Source: JBECKW01 sp040235505
Lineage (GTDB): Bacteria > Desulfobacterota > Desulfobacteria > Desulfobacterales > JAFDDL01
DNA length: 64,000 nucleotides
Direction: 5' to 3'
Assembly (NCBI GenBank): GCA_040235505.1
Contig: JBECKW010000017.1
Coordinates: forward strand, 1 to 64,000
Shown here one piece after another: positions 42,477 through 51,568 of the stretch (position 1 is the stretch's first letter; the number at the start of each line of letters is the position of its first letter). The notes under the pieces are model-generated. The model did no database searches and had not been told where the DNA came from. It saw nothing but the letters and a program-made list of their open reading frames with translations. The position numbers were made by a program, and so were the translations under genes.

Positions 42477-42658
42477 AACGTCCAACGTTCAACGTCCGGC
42501 GTTCAACATCCTATGGAAGGATAACCTCCCTTCTGAAAAATGCGTGTGAAGCATTATCTATTGAAGGGATTTACACCTGGTGCCGTGGAGATCTGGTGTA
42601 TCAAACGGCAAAAAGTCCTTCTTGGACGTTGGACGTTCGATGTTCGATGTTGGACGTT
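42477..42658. repeat. Paired inverted heptamer arrays (AACGTYC type)
   Basis: The left array has five 7-bp units AACGTCC, AACGTTC, AACGTCC, GGCGTTC and AACATCC (42477-42511). The right array, five units in the opposite orientation GGACGTT, GGACGTT, CGATGTT, CGATGTT and GGACGTT, is at 42624-42658. The 112 nt between them have no ORF. The whole lies in the 414-nt gap 42444-42857 between the DUF4340 gene and the phosphate permease. I see no other gene there. Confidence 0.8.
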
Positions 42659-42857
42659 TGTTTGTTTCGATTCGATATTGTTTTTTTGACCATACCGGTA
42701 TATAGGGGTCACGGGCATATTTTGCATGAATTTAGGGGGAGGGGATAGAAATATCCGTTATGGATATCAAGAGCGTGTCCATTTGATCCCTATCTGCAAC
42801 CATCGATTATTTTTCTAAAATCGAGCCGTTCATTAAAAAGAATTTCAAGGAAGACGT

Positions 42858-45125
42858 ATGAACATTATCCTGATCTCACTGATCATTCTCGCATCGCTGG
42901 CTGTTTTTGACCTGGTTGTCGGCGTCAGCAATGACGCCGTTAATTTTCTGAATTCCTCCATCGGATCCAAGGTGGCGCCGATGTATGTGATCCTGATTGT
43001 CGCCAGCCTTGGAATACTGGCGGGCGTTACTTTTTCCAGCGGGATGATGGAGGTGGCCCGGAAGGGTATTTTCCACCCCCAAAACTTCAAAGCGCTCGAT
43101 CTGATGATGATCTTCCTGGCGGTGATGATCACCGACATTCTGTTGCTGGACATGTTCAACACCTTCGGTCTTCCCACATCCACCACCGTCTCCATCGTCT
43201 TTGAACTACTGGGGGCGGCCGTGGCCGTTTCGATTATCAAAATCATGAATTCCGGGGAGAGTCTCACCACCCTGTCGGAATACATCAATTCCAGCAAAGC
43301 ACTCGGGATCATCTCCGGCATCCTTCTGTCGGTGGTAGTCGCCTTTTTTTTCGGCGCCGTCATTCAATATGTGACCCGGCTTATTTTCACCTTTGATTAT
43401 CAAAAGCGCATGAAGCGTTATGGCGGCCTCTGGGGTGGCGTCTCGCTTTCCATGATCACCTATTTCATTCTCCTCAAAGGCGCCAGTGGCGCCTCTTTTA
43501 TTTCTCCGGAAACGGTCCAATGGATGCAGAGCCATACGACCCTGATCCTGATCGGCAGCTTTTTAATATTTACCATTTTATTTCAGATGCTTCTGCTTTT
43601 CACACGCATCAATATTCTGAAACCGATCGTGCTCATCGGCACCTTCGCTCTGGCCATGGCCTTTGCCGCCAATGATCTGGTGAATTTTATCGGTGTCTTC
43701 ATGGCCGGCATGAATGTCTTTCAGGTTGCAAAAGCCGCCGCCGATCCTTTAACTGCCTCCATGGCCGCCCTTCAGGCAAAGGTGCCCATCAATACTTACC
43801 TGCTGCTTCTGGCGGGGGTTATTATGGTCTTTACCATGGCGCTTTCTAAAAAGGCCCGAACCGTTACGGAAACCACGGTCAATCTGAGCCGTCAGGATGA
43901 GGGTATCGAACGCTTCGGCTCTTCCCCCCTCTCCCGGGTGGTGGTGCGAATGGCCTCCACGCCCATTGACCTCGTCAAACGGTTGACCCCCGCGCCCGTC
44001 GGACGATGGGTGGGAGGACGCCTTATGCCACCCGCGTTCAAGCAAAAGCGGTCATCCGGAGAAGAAACGCCTTCCTTTGACCTTCTGCGGGCATCCGTCA
44101 ACTTGATCGTGGCAAGCGCGCTGGTATCATATGCAACCTCCTACAAGCTGCCGCTGTCCACCACATACGTGACATTCATGGTGGCCATGGGTTCCTCCCT
44201 GGCCGACCAGGCCTGGGGACGGGAGTCCGCCGTCTATCGGGTGACCGGCGTCCTGGCTGTCATTGGCGGCTGGTTTCTGACAGCCTTGGCGGCCTTTACC
44301 GTCTCCATGGTATTCGGTTACATTATTTTTCATTTAAAGCTGCTGGGCGCCTTTGTACTGCTTGCCTTTGCGGTGTTCATGATCTGGCGAAATCATCACG
44401 TGCATGCAAAACGAAAAGAGGAGGAGGACACTCTGACCGCCTTCAGCCTGAAAACAGTGACCACGCCCCAGGCGGCCATTACCATGTCCTTTGAACATGC
44501 CGGTGAGTTCCTGAAGGAAATTGGGAGCAATCTGGCCAACTCCTTTGACGGACTTTTTCTTGAAAACCGCACCATTCTCAAAGCCGCCCGGGAAAAAACG
44601 CGGTGGATCCAGATGTGGGCGAATGTCATTATGGCCAACATTTTCAAGACGCTCTATTTACTGAAAAAGTATGACCTCAACGACACCCAGAAATACGTCT
44701 CCACCATCCGATCCCTGCAGGAGCTCGCCGAAGGCCACCGGGACCTTGTCATCCGCGCCTATCAGCATGTGGATAATGTCCATGCGGGGGTAACGGTCGC
44801 GCAACGTGAGGAGCTGGAAAAGATCAAAACCTGCGTTGTGGGATTGCTGAGCGATGTCTCCGGCATGCTACTGGAAAGAAAAGTTATTGATTACGGATCG
44901 TTATTACGGCAGCGCGATACACTGCAGCAGCTGGTGGACGAATTTGACAAGCGGCAGATCGAACGTATCCAGAAAAGAGAAACCAAGACCCGGCTCAGCA
45001 TCCTTTTTTACGGCTTTCTGGACGGCTGCTTGAAAATTTCAGACCAGACCCTGGCGCTGGTGTCCATCTTCAGAGATTCGTTCATGGAGGAAAATGGCTT
45101 GAAAGAAACCTCAAGCCAGGGGTGA
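42858..45125 (+). CDS. Inorganic phosphate transporter (PiT family) with PhoU-like tail
   Basis: A 755-aa inner-membrane transporter. PHO4-family signatures are visible twice: GVSNDAVNFLNSSIGSKV at residues 22-39 and AFAANDLVNFIGVFMAG around 280. About 10-12 hydrophobic helices span residues 1-530. The last 200 residues are soluble and helical (for example KYVSTIRSLQELAEGHRD), resembling a PhoU-type regulator domain. It is the N-terminal permease with a C-terminal cytoplasmic extension, and not the usual separate PhoU-like gene. ATG 42858 is supported by AAGGAAG 9 nt upstream. It converges on moaB with 25 nt between them. Confidence 0.9.
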   Translation: MNIILISLIILASLAVFDLVVGVSNDAVNFLNSSIGSKVAPMYVILIVASLGILAGVTFSSGMMEVARKGIFHPQNFKALDLMMIFLAVMITDILLLDMFNTFGLPTSTTVSIVFELLGAAVAVSIIKIMNSGESLTTLSEYINSSKALGIISGILLSVVVAFFFGAVIQYVTRLIFTFDYQKRMKRYGGLWGGVSLSMITYFILLKGASGASFISPETVQWMQSHTTLILIGSFLIFTILFQMLLLFTRINILKPIVLIGTFALAMAFAANDLVNFIGVFMAGMNVFQVAKAAADPLTASMAALQAKVPINTYLLLLAGVIMVFTMALSKKARTVTETTVNLSRQDEGIERFGSSPLSRVVVRMASTPIDLVKRLTPAPVGRWVGGRLMPPAFKQKRSSGEETPSFDLLRASVNLIVASALVSYATSYKLPLSTTYVTFMVAMGSSLADQAWGRESAVYRVTGVLAVIGGWFLTALAAFTVSMVFGYIIFHLKLLGAFVLLAFAVFMIWRNHHVHAKRKEEEDTLTAFSLKTVTTPQAAITMSFEHAGEFLKEIGSNLANSFDGLFLENRTILKAAREKTRWIQMWANVIMANIFKTLYLLKKYDLNDTQKYVSTIRSLQELAEGHRDLVIRAYQHVDNVHAGVTVAQREELEKIKTCVVGLLSDVSGMLLERKVIDYGSLLRQRDTLQQLVDEFDKRQIERIQKRETKTRLSILFYGFLDGCLKISDQTLALVSIFRDSFMEENGLKETSSQG

Positions 45126-45150
45126 CTCTTTTGTAAAGACCGTCAGGCTC

Positions 45151-45657
45151 TCATCCAATGTGAAGGTGGCGTACCAGATGCCCGAGTTCCGGAAAAATCA
45201 GTGTCTTACAGGCTAATTTGCAGGCCGCCAGACTTCCGGGCATACAAAATACCACCGTTCGATCGATAATTCCCGCCAAGGCCCTGGATAAAAGGGCGGC
45301 TGAATCGATCTGTTCAAAGCTCAGTTGTGCAAAAAGACAACTGAACGCCGTCATTTCCTTTTTTAGCAGCGGCCGTACCGCCTCGATGGTAACGTCCTGA
45401 AGACTGATGCCGGTTCCGCCCGTCAGCAGCACCGCCTGGGGTGAATAATTACGGATCACATCCAGAAGCGTTTTGCTGATGATCGCCGAATCATCAGGGA
45501 CTATCGAATGATGAAGAACACGATGTCCCTCCTTTTGGGCCTGCGTTCGGATCCAAAGTCCGCTTTTATCCGTCTCAATGGTCCGGGTGGTCGAAACTGT
45601 CAAAATCCCCAGGGTGATATTTTTAGGGGCTGTTTTTTTATGTTCGTTCGTGCTCAT
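45151..45657 (-). CDS. MoaB/Mog-family molybdenum cofactor protein
   Basis: A 168-aa single-domain MoCF_biosynth protein, associated with molybdopterin adenylylation. The motifs are LTGGTGISLQDVTIEAV and MPGSLAACKLA, and ILTVSTTRTIETDKSG near the N-terminus. ATG 45657 is chosen because GGAAGG lies 7 nt upstream; ATG 45663 would leave only 1 nt. No other molybdenum-cofactor gene is present nearby, so the role is by family only. Confidence 0.85.
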   Translation of the reverse strand: MSTNEHKKTAPKNITLGILTVSTTRTIETDKSGLWIRTQAQKEGHRVLHHSIVPDDSAIISKTLLDVIRNYSPQAVLLTGGTGISLQDVTIEAVRPLLKKEMTAFSCLFAQLSFEQIDSAALLSRALAGIIDRTVVFCMPGSLAACKLACKTLIFPELGHLVRHLHIG

Positions 45658-45788
45658 TATCATCCTTCCGTTTTTTCATGAATCGGGATCCCGAAAAATT
45701 CATCTGTAAAATCCCCGTCGACAGAACCAAAATCTATATCAACATGAAAGGGAATTTCAAGGACCGATTTGTATATGTATTTAAAATG

Positions 45789-45818
45789 TTGACTTTTTTA
45801 GGATAAAAAGTATATAAC
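45789..45818 (+). promoter_or_regulatory. Promoter for the cyclo-ligase/pcm pair
   Basis: TTGACT (45789-45794) and TATAAC (45813-45818) with an 18-nt spacer. Expected start is about 20 nt before the ATG at 45844. Confidence 0.7.
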
Positions 45819-45843
45819 ATCGTCATAATTCTTGGAGAAATTT

Positions 45844-46431
45844 ATGGAAGATATCAAAGAAAAAAAACAGGAAATCCGCGAACAGATGGCCTCCCGCCTC
45901 GACGCAATTCCCAGAGAAACACTTGTGGGAAAAAATCATGTCGTTGTGGAAAAGCTTTTCGATTTCGCAAATTTTTTAGAGGCAAAAATCGTACTGCTGT
46001 ACTTGAACAAAGATTGGGAGATAGAATCCAAGAGCATTATCGATCGTGCGCTTGAAATGCGTAAGATCGTTGTATTGCCTTTCATCAGTAGAGACAAACC
46101 AAAAGTCGCTCTTTACAAAATCGACCAACCGGACAAGGACATTATTCTGGATCCCGATGGCATTTCTGCACCGGATACCGGCCGATGTAAAAAGGTACCC
46201 ATCGACTGTATCGATATTGCCATTGTGCCGGGGTTGGCTTTTGATGAAAAAGGGGGGCGTATTGGCAGCGGTGAAGGCTATTACGACCACCTGATTCCCA
46301 GATTACCCATCACGACACGAAAGGTGGCGGTTGCCCTTGAAGAACAAGTGATTTCCATGGTTCCCATGGAATCCCACGACAAGTATGTGGACATCATTAT
46401 CACGGACAACCGGGTGATTTACAAAATTTGA
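45844..46431 (+). CDS. 5-formyltetrahydrofolate cyclo-ligase family protein
   Basis: Converts 5-formyl-THF to 5,10-methenyl-THF using ATP. The 195-aa protein shows the family order: N-terminal helix KKQEIREQM, VLLYLNKDWEIESK, IVVLPFISRDKPKVALYKI, VPIDCIDIAIVPGLAFDEKGGRIGSGEGYYDHL (in two parts) and late helical residues. ATG 45844 has TTGGAGAAA upstream (TTG 45832 also possible). pcm starts at the last base of its stop codon, giving translational coupling. Confidence 0.88.
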   Translation: MEDIKEKKQEIREQMASRLDAIPRETLVGKNHVVVEKLFDFANFLEAKIVLLYLNKDWEIESKSIIDRALEMRKIVVLPFISRDKPKVALYKIDQPDKDIILDPDGISAPDTGRCKKVPIDCIDIAIVPGLAFDEKGGRIGSGEGYYDHLIPRLPITTRKVAVALEEQVISMVPMESHDKYVDIIITDNRVIYKI

Positions 46432-47084
46432 TGAGCAAAGAACCTTTGAAGTATGCACGGCAGCGGGAAGATATGGTCCGGCGACAAATTGAAGGTCGTG
46501 GCATCGCAGACACCCACGTTCTTTCTGCCATGCGAAGGGTGCCCCGGCATCTTTTTGTAAGTGAAGCGCTGCGGGACCAGGCATACGGCGATTTTCCGCT
46601 GCCCATCGGCCAGCAGCAGACGATTTCCCAGCCTTTCATCGTCGCGGAAATGACCCAGGCGCTGACACTGAAAAAGGAGGACCGGGTACTGGAAATCGGT
46701 ACCGGCTCCGGGTATCAGGCCGCCGTTCTGGCTGAAATCGTTTATCGCGTTTATACCATCGAGCGTATTAACTCCCTCTACATCAACGCAAGACGACTGT
46801 TCGACCAGCTCAAATATCACAACATCCTGACACGCTACTCGGACGGCACCACCGGTTGGCGGGATGAAAGCCCGTTTGACGCCATTATCGTCACGGCCGG
46901 TGCTCCCGGCATTCCCCAAGTGCTGGTGGATCAACTGGCCATCGGCGGGCGTTTGGTCTTGCCGGTGGGAAGCGAGCACAGCCAGGAACTCATCCGGATC
47001 GACAAGGACGAGGAGGGTGAAATTCACCAAAGCCCCCTGGGCGGGTGCAGGTTTGTGAAACTTGTGGGGGAGTATGGCTGGTAG
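46431..47084 (+). CDS. pcm: Protein-L-isoaspartate O-methyltransferase
   Basis: A 217-aa SAM-dependent repair enzyme that methylates isoaspartyl residues of damaged proteins. VLEIGTGSGYQAAVLAEIV is the SAM-binding motif I, YTIERI is motif post I, and DAIIVTAGAPGIPQVLVDQLAIGGRLV is motif II-III, in the normal order. Its length is normal. ATG overlaps the preceding stop by one base. Confidence 0.95.
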   Translation: MSKEPLKYARQREDMVRRQIEGRGIADTHVLSAMRRVPRHLFVSEALRDQAYGDFPLPIGQQQTISQPFIVAEMTQALTLKKEDRVLEIGTGSGYQAAVLAEIVYRVYTIERINSLYINARRLFDQLKYHNILTRYSDGTTGWRDESPFDAIIVTAGAPGIPQVLVDQLAIGGRLVLPVGSEHSQELIRIDKDEEGEIHQSPLGGCRFVKLVGEYGW

Positions 47085-47097
47085 CCCCCTATTTTTC

Positions 47098-48129
47098 CTA
47101 TAACGCCGGGGTATTTTTCTCGAACCGGCTGAAGACCATCATCACCGCTCCCCCCACTGCAAACGTCACCAAAACAGGGATCAAGTCTCCAAGCCCGTGC
47201 CACCATGTCAGGTGATTGCTGTAGAGTTTATATCCCGAGATATGCGTAATCCCTCCATTTACTTTCGTATACAGATCCACCAGCCGGTAAGTCTTGAACG
47301 GCCACAGTGCGTAAAGGGAACCCACCATCAGGCCGATCAGAAAAAAGATGGTCTGGTCTTTGAACCGAGAAAAAACATAATTGAAAATCCGGACGAAAAC
47401 GGCGAGTCCAGCCAGGCAACCCACCCCGAAAGATCCCAGATATAAAAGATCTTCCGGATACAAATGGCGCAGCCGGGATATGGCGGCAATCACCGGGTAG
47501 TAATAGCCGAAAAGCAGCAGAATGAACGACCCGCTGATGCCGGGCAGCACCATGGCGGAAATGGCCAAAGCCCCCATGAGAAAAACGACCAGATATTCCG
47601 AAAGCGCATAACCGGTGGAAACATGGGCGCCGACACCTTGGAGAATCGACTCGTAGTGAAGACTTTTTTCCAGCATCTTGGCCGAGGGATCCACTTGAAT
47701 GCTGATCAGCAGCGTCACTCCCACGCCCACCAGAAGCCACACCGCCGCCGATGGTTTTTTGCTGGATAGAAGCCGGTAAGGAATCGGGATTGAAAACAGA
47801 ATCAGTCCCAGAAAAAGACCGTAGGTTGCACTGTAGTAGTTTTCCAGGCTGAATTTCAGCCCCTGACTGAGCAAAAATATGGCCGCCAGGACGCCTATCA
47901 GAAGTCGCAGCAAAAATAAAGAATCCTCCGTAAGCATCAGGGTTTTGAATTCCCGCCATCGGGGTTTTCCAATCCATGACAGCAATGCTTTTGCAAAACG
48001 GGCATTATAAGATCCAAGCGCCTTGAGCAGCCTCGGATAGATTCCCAGAATCAGGGCGAAGGTCCCCCCGGAGACACCGGGGATAATATTGGCAATTCCG
48101 ATAATGGCTCCAAAAAAAATCAGCTTCAA
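47098..48129 (-). CDS. DUF368/PopT-like polyprenyl-phosphate transporter
   Basis: A 343-aa integral membrane protein with about 9-10 hydrophobic helices. The signature begins IGIANIIPGVSGGTFALI, and a second symmetrical motif is AMVLPGISGSFILLLFGYYY. The family (DUF368) includes PopT, implicated in recycling undecaprenyl phosphate across the membrane. Related function is inferred from family, not shown here. ATG 48129. It converges with pcm (gap 13 nt) and follows nrdJ in the same direction (gap 63 nt). Confidence 0.88.
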   Translation of the reverse strand: MKLIFFGAIIGIANIIPGVSGGTFALILGIYPRLLKALGSYNARFAKALLSWIGKPRWREFKTLMLTEDSLFLLRLLIGVLAAIFLLSQGLKFSLENYYSATYGLFLGLILFSIPIPYRLLSSKKPSAAVWLLVGVGVTLLISIQVDPSAKMLEKSLHYESILQGVGAHVSTGYALSEYLVVFLMGALAISAMVLPGISGSFILLLFGYYYPVIAAISRLRHLYPEDLLYLGSFGVGCLAGLAVFVRIFNYVFSRFKDQTIFFLIGLMVGSLYALWPFKTYRLVDLYTKVNGGITHISGYKLYSNHLTWWHGLGDLIPVLVTFAVGGAVMMVFSRFEKNTPAL

Positions 48130-48192
48130 TGAGACTCCTTTACCTCCCAGGGGCTCTTTCCCCTGTAAAAATAGAAAGACGTTCCGTATAGG

Positions 48193-50067
48193 TTAACCGC
48201 ATCGGGTAAATCCGCAACCGCGGCACATCAGGCACCCCTCTTCGTATAACAACCAGCTACCGCATTCCGGACATTTGCCCGGAGAAAGACGCTTTTCCGG
48301 TCCGGGTGGTTTCATCGAAACATTATCGGCCGGATGGACGCTCTTGGCGCCGGAAAGTGACGCCTCTGCCATATGAAGCACCTGGTTTTTCCGGCTGCCA
48401 TACCGGTAAATGGTCACCCCCTTGCATTGGTGACGGTAAGCGGACAGAAAAATATTTCCAACATCCGTTTGGGTGGCATGGGCCGGCAGGTTGACCGTCT
48501 TTGATACCGCGTTATCGGTATATTTTTGAAAAGCGGCCTGTATCCGGATATGCCAGTCGGGCTCGATATCCAAAGACGTTCGAAAAAGCATCTTTACCGG
48601 TTCCGGCACCGAGGCCAGCGATTGAACGGAGCCGCCGGTTGCGATCTCTTCCGCCAGCTTTTCATTATAAAAACCTCCCGCCTTGGCCGCCTTCATGAAT
48701 AGCGGATGTGTTTCAAAAAGGTTTCTGCCTTCGAGGACCCGCCGGTAGTAGGCAACGGCAAAAAGCGGCTCCACACCGCTGGTTGTACCGGCAATGATAC
48801 TGATGGTGCCGGTGGGAGCGATGGTGGTGGTGGTGGCATTGCGTACATGGGGTGTTTCGGGCCGATCATGACGGCTTCCCCGGTAGGCGGGGAAATTGCC
48901 GCGTCGGCGCGCAAGGGCCGCCGTTGCTTCCCGGGCTGAGGATTGAATCCGCGCCATAACGGATTCCGCCTGATGTGTCGCCTCCTCGGAATCATACCGG
49001 ATCCCCATACGGATGAGCATATCTGCAAACCCCATCACTCCCAGTCCGATCTTTCGGGTCTGCCGGCTCATCCGTTCAATCTCCGGCAGTGGGTATCGAT
49101 TCACTTCTATGACATTGTCCAAGAAATGTACCGAGTGACGTACGACCTCATCGAGCCGGTTGTAATCGACGCTGTTTTTTACGACCATCCGGGACAGGTT
49201 AATGGACCCCAGGGTGCAGGATTCATATGGAAGCAGCGGCTGCTCTCCGCAAGGATTGGTAGCTTCGAAGTTTCCGAGATGGGGTGTCGGATTGTGGCGA
49301 TTGACCGTGCCCAGAAAAAGGGCCCCGGGCTCACCCGTCTCCCAGGCCATGGATACGATCCGGCGGAAAATCTTTTCAGAGGAGACCCGGGATACGGACT
49401 TACTGGTTCTCGGGTTGATGAGATCGTACTCTCCGCCCGTTGAGAGGGCGTCCATAAAAGTATCGGTCACGCCGACGGATAAATTGAAATTATTGAGTTT
49501 TCCGAGATCCTTCTTGGCATCGATGAAGGCTTCTATGTCCGGATGATCCACCCGGAGTACCCCCATGTTGGCCCCCCGGCGGGTACCGCCCTGCTTGACA
49601 ATCTCCGTGGCCACATCGAACACCGACATAAAAGAGATCGGTCCGCTCGAAATCCCGGCGGTCGACATCACCACATCGTGCTCTGGTCGTATCCTGGAAA
49701 AGGAAAAGCCGGTGCCGCCGCCGCTCTTGTGAATCATGGCCGAATGTTTCAGGGTGCCGAAAATAGAATCGATGGAATCTTCCACCGGCAACACAAAGCA
49801 AGCTGCCAGTTGACCCAAACGGCGTCCCGCATTCATCAGGGTCGGTGAATTGGGTAGAAACCAGAGGTTTTCCAGCAAGGTTTGAAATACTTCCCGCGTA
49901 CTGTCGACATTTGCCGCCGCGTCAAGCAGGCGATCCCCCTCGGCCACCGCCGAAGCGACCCGGGCAAACATTTCTTCCGGTGTTTCGATTACCCGTCCGG
50001 CGGCATCTTTTTTAAGATAGCGCTTCTGTAATATGATCTCGGCCTGCTCTGTCAGATGATGCGACAT
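48193..50067 (-). CDS. nrdJ: Adenosylcobalamin-dependent ribonucleotide reductase (class II)
   Basis: Reduces ribonucleotides to deoxyribonucleotides without oxygen dependence. The 624-aa protein begins without an ATP cone. SPTLMNAG and GGGTGFSFS are the N-terminal barrel motifs. ATNPCGEQPLLPYESCTLGSINLS contains the catalytic Cys-x-Glu strand and adjacent Cys in two parts (NPCGE and ESCTLGSINL). The C-terminus has a zinc-finger-like cysteine pair set (CPECGS, then CLMCRGCGF) that supplies the reducing thiols. There is no nrdA/B pair in the window. ATG 50067. Confidence 0.94.
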   Translation of the reverse strand: MSHHLTEQAEIILQKRYLKKDAAGRVIETPEEMFARVASAVAEGDRLLDAAANVDSTREVFQTLLENLWFLPNSPTLMNAGRRLGQLAACFVLPVEDSIDSIFGTLKHSAMIHKSGGGTGFSFSRIRPEHDVVMSTAGISSGPISFMSVFDVATEIVKQGGTRRGANMGVLRVDHPDIEAFIDAKKDLGKLNNFNLSVGVTDTFMDALSTGGEYDLINPRTSKSVSRVSSEKIFRRIVSMAWETGEPGALFLGTVNRHNPTPHLGNFEATNPCGEQPLLPYESCTLGSINLSRMVVKNSVDYNRLDEVVRHSVHFLDNVIEVNRYPLPEIERMSRQTRKIGLGVMGFADMLIRMGIRYDSEEATHQAESVMARIQSSAREATAALARRRGNFPAYRGSRHDRPETPHVRNATTTTIAPTGTISIIAGTTSGVEPLFAVAYYRRVLEGRNLFETHPLFMKAAKAGGFYNEKLAEEIATGGSVQSLASVPEPVKMLFRTSLDIEPDWHIRIQAAFQKYTDNAVSKTVNLPAHATQTDVGNIFLSAYRHQCKGVTIYRYGSRKNQVLHMAEASLSGAKSVHPADNVSMKPPGPEKRLSPGKCPECGSWLLYEEGCLMCRGCGFTRCG

Positions 50068-50114
50068 GGATATTCACACGGATGTCAACTTTTAGGGCGT
50101 TCGAAAAAACTTGG

Positions 50115-51020
50115 TTACGAAACCTTTATCCTTGACGTTAAAAAGTCGAGAAAACATTTGCAAAGTGGTGATGGCGTCCGCTTCTTCAATCGGGTCACGT
50201 AGAATCGCTGCGTCAAATCCACCCCTCGAATTTTCAACGTTCGAAGCCGATCGGCACGAACGTCGTCGGAAACTGCCAGCATGGATAGAATGGAAACCCC
50301 CGCCTCTGCCTTGATCGCCTGAAGCACGGCTTCGGTACTGCCCATTTCGGCCGCGACGTTGAGTTTTCGAATGCTGCTGCCTTTTTGCTCAAAACTCTGT
50401 TGGATGGATTTAAGGGTTCCCGATCCGCTTTCCCGAATAATGAACGGTTCCTTTTGAAGGTCGTCCAAGGTCACCTGCTCTTTTGACGACCATTGGTGGG
50501 ATGGGGGAATTACGAGTCTCATTTCATCTTCAAACAGGAGCTCCTGGTGGACGCCGCCGTCTTCTTCCGACAGGGCGCCGACAACCCCCAGCTCCAAATC
50601 TCCGGATATGATTTTATCGATGATGCTTCCCGTATCCCCCAGCACCAGAGAAATCTTTACATCCGGGTAATTTCGGGTAAACATCCCCACCATTCGCGGC
50701 AGGATATACACCCCGGGAATTGTGCTCCCGCCAATGGTTAACCGGCCCTTAATCATCCCCTGAAATTGGGCCAGCGCGGTTTCCGCTTCGTCCCGAAGTG
50801 CCAACAGTTTTTTTGCATATCCGTACAGTAGCGCACCGGCTTTTGTCGGAAGGGCTTCCTTCGGCATCCGGTCTATCAGCTTGCATCCGACGCCTTCTTC
50901 GAGATCCTTGATATGGCTGCTCACCGTCGGCTGTGAAAGATAAACGGCACTGCCGGCTTTGGAAAAGCTCTTGAGTTCTATCACCTTGCAGAACACATTC
51001 AGCTGCCACAAATCCATCAC
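50115..51020 (-). CDS. LysR-family transcriptional regulator
   Basis: A 301-aa DNA-binding protein with a winged HTH at residues 2-62 (SFSKAGSAVYLSQPTVSSHI is the helix-turn-helix) and a LysR substrate-binding domain (about 91-296). The overall sequence resembles the subgroup annotated as selenium-metabolism-associated LysR, but I cannot verify this. The gene starts where coaD ends (4-bp overlap) and ends 47 nt before nrdJ begins. No divergent target is visible, so its operator and ligand are unknown. Confidence 0.85.
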   Translation of the reverse strand: MMDLWQLNVFCKVIELKSFSKAGSAVYLSQPTVSSHIKDLEEGVGCKLIDRMPKEALPTKAGALLYGYAKKLLALRDEAETALAQFQGMIKGRLTIGGSTIPGVYILPRMVGMFTRNYPDVKISLVLGDTGSIIDKIISGDLELGVVGALSEEDGGVHQELLFEDEMRLVIPPSHQWSSKEQVTLDDLQKEPFIIRESGSGTLKSIQQSFEQKGSSIRKLNVAAEMGSTEAVLQAIKAEAGVSILSMLAVSDDVRADRLRTLKIRGVDLTQRFYVTRLKKRTPSPLCKCFLDFLTSRIKVS

Positions 51021-51520
51021 CTCTGGCCTCCGGCCATTGAGGAGAATTTCTCCTTCAATTTTTCATACACCACCTCCGGCACCAATTCTTTAATCTGCCC
51101 GCCGAATGAGGCTGCTTCCTTGATGATGGAGGAGCTGGTGAAAATCCATCGAAGTCCTGTCATTAAGAATACCGTTTCAATTTTTCGGTTAAGCCGCCGG
51201 TTCATGAGTGCCATCTGAAATTCATGCTCGAAATCGGACACCGCCCGCATGCCCCTCAAAATGGCCCCGGCATTTTTAACGACCGCATAATCCACCAAAA
51301 GCCCTTCCGACGTGCTCACCTCCACATTGGGAAGATGTGCCAAACTTTTATTTAACAGTTCAAGGCGTTCCTCCACGGAAAAAAGAGGCTTTTTGGCCGG
51401 ATTGATCAAAACGGCCACAATAATTCGATCAAACAGCTTCAGCCCCCGTTCAATAATATCCAGATGGCCGTTGGTCACCGGATCAAAGGATCCGGGATAT
51501 ATCGCTAATCGCTCTGTCAT
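51017..51520 (-). CDS. coaD: Pantetheine-phosphate adenylyltransferase
   Basis: Fourth step of CoA biosynthesis, forming dephospho-CoA. The 167-aa cytoplasmic enzyme begins MTERLAIYPGSFDPVTNGHL, where the TxGH-type nucleotidyl-transferase motif is TNGH. The second motif is ISSSIIKE-like (FTSSSIIKEAA). ATG 51520 is selected as the family-typical start; ATG 51529 and TTG 51535 are also in frame. It follows rsmD by 48 nt, a pairing widely seen in bacteria. Confidence 0.93.
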   Translation of the reverse strand: MTERLAIYPGSFDPVTNGHLDIIERGLKLFDRIIVAVLINPAKKPLFSVEERLELLNKSLAHLPNVEVSTSEGLLVDYAVVKNAGAILRGMRAVSDFEHEFQMALMNRRLNRKIETVFLMTGLRWIFTSSSIIKEAASFGGQIKELVPEVVYEKLKEKFSSMAGGQR

Positions 51521-51568
51521 CGATCGCATGTCCAATTTATAATTTGTAGTTTCGTTTTAAATAAATGA

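Noticed and set aside
42477..42658. CRISPR array
   Set aside because: The units are 7 bp with no spacers and point in both directions, so this is a word array and not a CRISPR.
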